41,358 nt of DNA from Pseudomonadota bacterium (GTDB lineage: Bacteria; Pseudomonadota; Gammaproteobacteria; Steroidobacterales; Steroidobacteraceae). Below the pieces are notes generated by a model that worked only from the letters and a program-made list of their open reading frames with translations, was not told where the DNA came from and made no database searches. Position numbers and translations under genes: made by a program. The stretch spans positions 1 to 41,358 of the forward strand of contig JAFEFN010000015.1 in assembly GCA_018240525.1 (NCBI GenBank), given 5' to 3'. Positions within the stretch are counted from its first letter, which is position 1. Each line of letters opens with the position of its first letter. Below, piece by piece: positions 38,216 to 41,358 of this stretch.

Positions 38216-38590
38216 ATGGCGACCACGGGTCAGCTCATCCGGCAACCGCGCCGGATCAAGGCAGAAAAGACGAAGGTTCCGGCGCTCGGGGCATCCCCCC
38301 AGAAGCGCGGCGTGTGCACGCGCGTGTACACCACCACCCCCAAGAAGCCGAACTCGGCGCTGCGCAAGGTATGCCGCGTCCGCCTGACGAACGGCTACGA
38401 AGTCACCAGCTACATCGGCGGTGAGGGGCACAACCTGCAGGAGCACTCGGTGGTCCTGATCCGCGGCGGCCGCGTGAAGGACCTGCCCGGCGTGCGCTAC
38501 CACACGGTGCGCGGCACCCTCGACTGCGCCGGCGTGGGCGAGCGCAAGCAGGGCCGTTCCAAGTACGGCGCCAAGCGCCCGAAGAAGTAA
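38216..38590 (+). CDS. rpsL: 30S ribosomal protein S12
   Basis: S12 sits at the decoding centre and controls accuracy. The 124-aa product is nearly colinear with E. coli S12: MATTGQLIRQPRRIKAEKTK, then CPQ-equivalent SPQKRGVCTRVYTTTPKKPN, SALRKVCRVRLTNGYEVTSY and GGRVKDLPGVRYHTVRG. The Lys in TPKKPN and the Lys in RVKDLPGV, whose changes give streptomycin resistance, are wild type. GGAGA precedes the ATG. It is the first gene of the str operon. Confidence 0.99.
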   Translation: MATTGQLIRQPRRIKAEKTKVPALGASPQKRGVCTRVYTTTPKKPNSALRKVCRVRLTNGYEVTSYIGGEGHNLQEHSVVLIRGGRVKDLPGVRYHTVRGTLDCAGVGERKQGRSKYGAKRPKK

Positions 38591-38604
38591 GGGGTACCTA
38601 AGCC

Positions 38605-39084
38605 ATGTCGCGTAGATCCCAGGCTCCCGTCCGCACCATCCTGCCGGACCCGAAGTACCACAACGAGATGCTTGCCAAGTTCATGAACGTCATCATGAAG
38701 AGCGGCAAGAAGTCCGCGGCCGAGCGCATCATCTACGGTGCCCTCGACCGCATCGCCGAGAAGACCGGCAAGCAGGGCGGAGACACCATCGAGGTGCTGG
38801 CCGCGGCGCTGGATAACGTCAAGCCCGTCGTCGAGGTGAAGTCGCGCCGCGTCGGCGGCGCCACCTACCAGGTGCCCGTGGAAGTTCGCTCCACGCGCCG
38901 CCAGACCCTGGCGATGCGCTGGGTCATCGACGCGGCCCGCGACCGCAGCGAGAAGTCCATGGCGTTCCGTCTGGCGCACGAGCTGATGGATGCTTCGGAG
39001 AACCGGGGTGCCGCCGTCCGCAAGCGCGAGGACACACACCGCATGGCGGAGGCCAACAAGGCCTTCGCACACTACCGCTGGTAA
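38605..39084 (+). CDS. rpsG: 30S ribosomal protein S7
   Basis: S7 starts assembly of the 30S head and contacts E-site tRNA. In E. coli it represses str operon translation. The 159-aa product opens MSRRSQAPVRTILPDPKYHN and contains EVKSRRVGGATYQVPVEVRS and TLAMRWVIDAARDRSEKSMA, ending MAEANKAFAHYRW. Length is usual (about 156 aa). It lies 14 nt after rpsL. Confidence 0.99.
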   Translation: MSRRSQAPVRTILPDPKYHNEMLAKFMNVIMKSGKKSAAERIIYGALDRIAEKTGKQGGDTIEVLAAALDNVKPVVEVKSRRVGGATYQVPVEVRSTRRQTLAMRWVIDAARDRSEKSMAFRLAHELMDASENRGAAVRKREDTHRMAEANKAFAHYRW

Positions 39085-39106
39085 GTTCCGGAGAGGATTC
39101 TGGATC

Positions 39107-41194
39107 GTGGCACGCGCAACGCCCATCGAGCGTTACCGTAACATCGGCATCTCCGCGCACATCGACGCGGGGAAGACGACCACGACCGAGCGCATCCTTT
39201 TCTACACCGGCGTCTCGCACAAGATCGGCGAGGTCCACGACGGCGCGGCCGTGATGGACTACATGGAGCAGGAACAGGAGCGCGGCATCACCATCACCGC
39301 CGCGGCCACGACCTGCTTCTGGAAGGGCATGGAGCAGGCCTTCCCCGAGCACCGCATCAACATCCTCGACACGCCCGGGCACGTGGACTTCACCATCGAG
39401 GTGGAGCGCAGCCTGCGCGTGCTCGACTCGGCCGTGGCGCTGTTCTGCGCGGTGTCCGGGGTGCAGCCGCAGTCCGAGACGGTGTGGCGGCAGATGAACA
39501 AGTACGGCGTGCCGCGCATCGCGTTCGTCAACAAGATGGACCGTGCCGGCGCCAACTTCTTCCGCTGCGTCGAGCAGATCAAGTCGCGCCTGCGCGCCAA
39601 CCCGCTCCCCATCCAGATCCCGATCGGCGCCGAGGACAGCTTCGAGGGCGTGGTCGACCTGATCCGCATGAAGGCCATCTACTGGGACGTGGAGACCCAG
39701 GGGATGAAGTTCGAGTACCGCGACATCCCCGCGGAACTGAAGGCCCAGGCCGCCGAGTACCGCGTCAAGATGATCGAGGGCGCCGCGGAAGCCAACGACA
39801 AGCTGATGAACAAGTACCTCGAGGGCGAGGAACTGAGCGAGGCGGAGATCCGCAGCGGGCTGCGCGAGCGCTCGATCCGCAACGAGATCGTGCTGGTCAT
39901 GTGCGGCACCGCCTTCAAGAACAAGGGCGTGCAGGCGCTGCTGGACGCGGTCATCGAGTACATGCCCTCGCCCGTGGACATGCCGGACGTGAAGGGCACC
40001 AACGAGCGCGGCGAGCCTGATACCCGCAAGGCCAAGGACGACGCGCCGTTCGCCGCGCTGGCCTTCAAGATCCTGAACGATCCCTTCGTCGGCAACCTCA
40101 CCTTCTTCCGCGTCTACTCCGGCGTGCTCAACTCCGGCGACACCGTGTACGTGCCGAGCAAGGACAAGAAGGAGCGCATCGGCCGCCTGCTGCAGATGCA
40201 TGCCTCGGACCGCACCGAGATCAAGGAAGTGCGCGCCGGCGACATCGCCGCCGCGGTCGGCCTGAAGGACGTCATCACCGGCGACACGCTGTGCGACCTC
40301 GAGAAGGTGATCACGCTGGAGAAGATGACCTTCCCGGCGCCGGTCATCTCGGTCGCCGTGGAACCGAAGACCAAGGCCGACCAGGAGAAGATGGGCCTGG
40401 CGCTGCAGCGGCTGGCCAAGGAAGACCCCTCGTTCCGCGTGCACACCGACCAGGAGTCCGCGCAGACCATCATCTCCGGCATGGGCGAGCTGCACCTGGA
40501 GATCATCGTCGACCGCATGAAGCGCGAGTTCAGCGTGGACGCGAACGTCGGCAAGCCGCAGGTCGCCTACCGCGAGACCATCCGCGCCAAGGTGGAGAGC
40601 GAGGGCAAGTTCGTGCGCCAGTCCGGCGGGCGCGGCCAGTATGGCCATGTCTGGCTGAAGCTCGAGCCGAACGAGCCGGGCAAGGGCTACGAGTTCATCA
40701 ACGGCATCGTCGGCGGCGCGGTCCCGCGCGAGTACATCCCGGCGATCGACAAGGGCATCAAGGAAGCGGTCGACACCGGCGTCATCGCCGGCTACCCCGT
40801 GGTGGACGTGAAGGTCACCGCCTTCGACGGCTCGTACCACGACGTCGACTCGAACGAGATGGCGTTCAAGATTGCCGGCTCGATGGGCTTCAAGGAAGGC
40901 TTCCGCCGGGCCAAGCCCGTGCTGCTCGAGCCGATCATGAAGGTCGAGGTGGTGACCCCCGAGGAGTACTCGGGCGATGTCATCGGCGACCTGAACCGCC
41001 GGCGCGGCCAGATCACCGGGATGGACGAGGGTCCCTCGGGCAAGGCCATCACCGCCGACGTGCCGCTGTCGGAGATGTTCGGGTACGCGACCACCGTGCG
41101 CTCCATGAGCCAGGGTCGCGCCACCTTCACGATGGAGTTCGAGAAATACGTGGAAGTGCCGCCGAACATCGCCGACGGCATCATCAAGAAGTAA
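39107..41194 (+). CDS. fusA: Elongation factor G
   Basis: EF-G is the GTPase that drives ribosomal translocation and, with RRF, recycling. The 695-aa product has G1 AHIDAGKT (residues 17-24), ERGITITAAATT (switch I region), ILDTPGHVDF (G3) and AFVNKMDRAGANF (G4). Domains II to V follow, with GGRGQYGHVWLKLEP in domain IV and MSQGRATFTMEFEKY near the end. The start is GTG at 39107, with GGAGAGGA 9 nt upstream. The longer frame opening at 38990 lies inside rpsG. Length is typical for gammaproteobacteria (about 700 aa). Confidence 0.98.
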   Translation: MARATPIERYRNIGISAHIDAGKTTTTERILFYTGVSHKIGEVHDGAAVMDYMEQEQERGITITAAATTCFWKGMEQAFPEHRINILDTPGHVDFTIEVERSLRVLDSAVALFCAVSGVQPQSETVWRQMNKYGVPRIAFVNKMDRAGANFFRCVEQIKSRLRANPLPIQIPIGAEDSFEGVVDLIRMKAIYWDVETQGMKFEYRDIPAELKAQAAEYRVKMIEGAAEANDKLMNKYLEGEELSEAEIRSGLRERSIRNEIVLVMCGTAFKNKGVQALLDAVIEYMPSPVDMPDVKGTNERGEPDTRKAKDDAPFAALAFKILNDPFVGNLTFFRVYSGVLNSGDTVYVPSKDKKERIGRLLQMHASDRTEIKEVRAGDIAAAVGLKDVITGDTLCDLEKVITLEKMTFPAPVISVAVEPKTKADQEKMGLALQRLAKEDPSFRVHTDQESAQTIISGMGELHLEIIVDRMKREFSVDANVGKPQVAYRETIRAKVESEGKFVRQSGGRGQYGHVWLKLEPNEPGKGYEFINGIVGGAVPREYIPAIDKGIKEAVDTGVIAGYPVVDVKVTAFDGSYHDVDSNEMAFKIAGSMGFKEGFRRAKPVLLEPIMKVEVVTPEEYSGDVIGDLNRRRGQITGMDEGPSGKAITADVPLSEMFGYATTVRSMSQGRATFTMEFEKYVEVPPNIADGIIKK

Positions 41195-41237
41195 CGGTTA
41201 CGGAATTATCAGAAGTTAAGGTTCGAGGAAGTACGCC

Positions 41238-41358
41238 ATGTCCAAAGAGAAGTTCGAGCGCAGCAAGCCCCACGTGAACGTTGGGACGATTGGTCACGTG
41301 GACCACGGCAAGACGACGCTGACGGCGGCGTTGACGAAGGTGATGGCCGAGACCTACG
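41238..41358 (+). CDS. tuf: Elongation factor Tu, N-terminal end (partial)
   Basis: The first 40 codons of EF-Tu are present, and the window ends inside the gene. The sequence opens MSKEKFERSKPHVNVGTIGH and continues with VDHGKTTLTAALT, which is the G1 P-loop. A GAGG ribosome-binding site precedes the ATG. This is the tufA-type copy after fusA. It is the same gene family as the partial copy at bases 1-132, but the two visible parts do not overlap, so their identity cannot be compared here. Confidence 0.97.
   Translation, partial: MSKEKFERSKPHVNVGTIGHVDHGKTTLTAALTKVMAETY

Overview
The window is GC-rich chromosomal DNA, most likely from a gammaproteobacterium. The core genes run tuf(3' end)-tRNA-Trp-secE-nusG-rplKAJL-rpoBC and, at the other end, rpsL-rpsG-fusA-tuf(5' end). 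These are the two halves of the transcription/translation superoperon, each next to one tuf copy. The 1381-aa RpoB, the large TonB-dependent receptor and the mix of exported hydrolases suggest a Xanthomonadales, Nevskiales or Steroidobacteraceae-like lineage. That placement is inference; no 16S rRNA gene is present.

Layout. (1) 1-12094: end of EF-Tu, tRNA-Trp, secE, nusG, ribosomal proteins L11, L1, L10 and L7/L12, then rpoB and rpoC, all on the + strand. The stretch includes an L10-leader-like RNA, a strong hairpin between rplL and rpoB, and a textbook terminator after rpoC (12155-12189). (2) 12222-17239: an arsR/AHSA1 pair on the - strand, then a divergent run of S41-like peptidase, YtcJ-like amidohydrolase and GNAT acetyltransferase. 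(3) 17193-28529: a divergent amino-sugar utilisation locus of the aga type. The - strand carries a Tat-exported GH36 glycosidase, a DeoR-family regulator (AgaR-like) and an exported amidohydrolase. The + strand carries a TonB-dependent receptor, a DMT permease, KbaZ/GatZ, AgaS and a BadF/BcrA-type sugar kinase. Every junction on both arms is an overlap or a short gap. The intergenic region holds two TTTCGTTT repeats that match the E. coli AgaR operator. (4) 28549-37923: an NTF2-like protein, two related exported methyltransferase-like proteins, a DUF1810 protein, an operon of exported trypsin-like protease, TonB-C-domain protein and cytochrome P450, a GNAT, and a 7TMR-DISM-GGDEF diguanylate cyclase. 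(5) 38035-41358: a TTGACA-N17-TAGAAT promoter and a perfect leader hairpin drive rpsL, rpsG, fusA and tuf.

In many gammaproteobacteria rpoC is followed almost directly by rpsL. Here about 26 kb of accessory genes lies between them, bounded by the rpoC terminator and the rpsL promoter. The most interesting part is the aga locus. The receptor would import a galactosamine-containing glycan, the periplasmic GH36 enzyme would trim it, and the permease, kinase and AgaS would convert the sugar to tagatose-6-phosphate. No GalNAc-6-phosphate deacetylase, tagatose-6-phosphate kinase or catalytic aldolase subunit is present. An exported amidohydrolase co-transcribed with the GH36 gene raises the possibility that deacetylation happens outside the cytoplasm.

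No gene-free stretch exceeds 300 bases. The largest are 37924-38215 (292), 2386-2639 (254), 29014-29234 (221; no convincing signal apart from the ribosome-binding site of the next gene) and 13007-13192 (186). No insertion sequence, CRISPR array, integrase or phage gene was seen.
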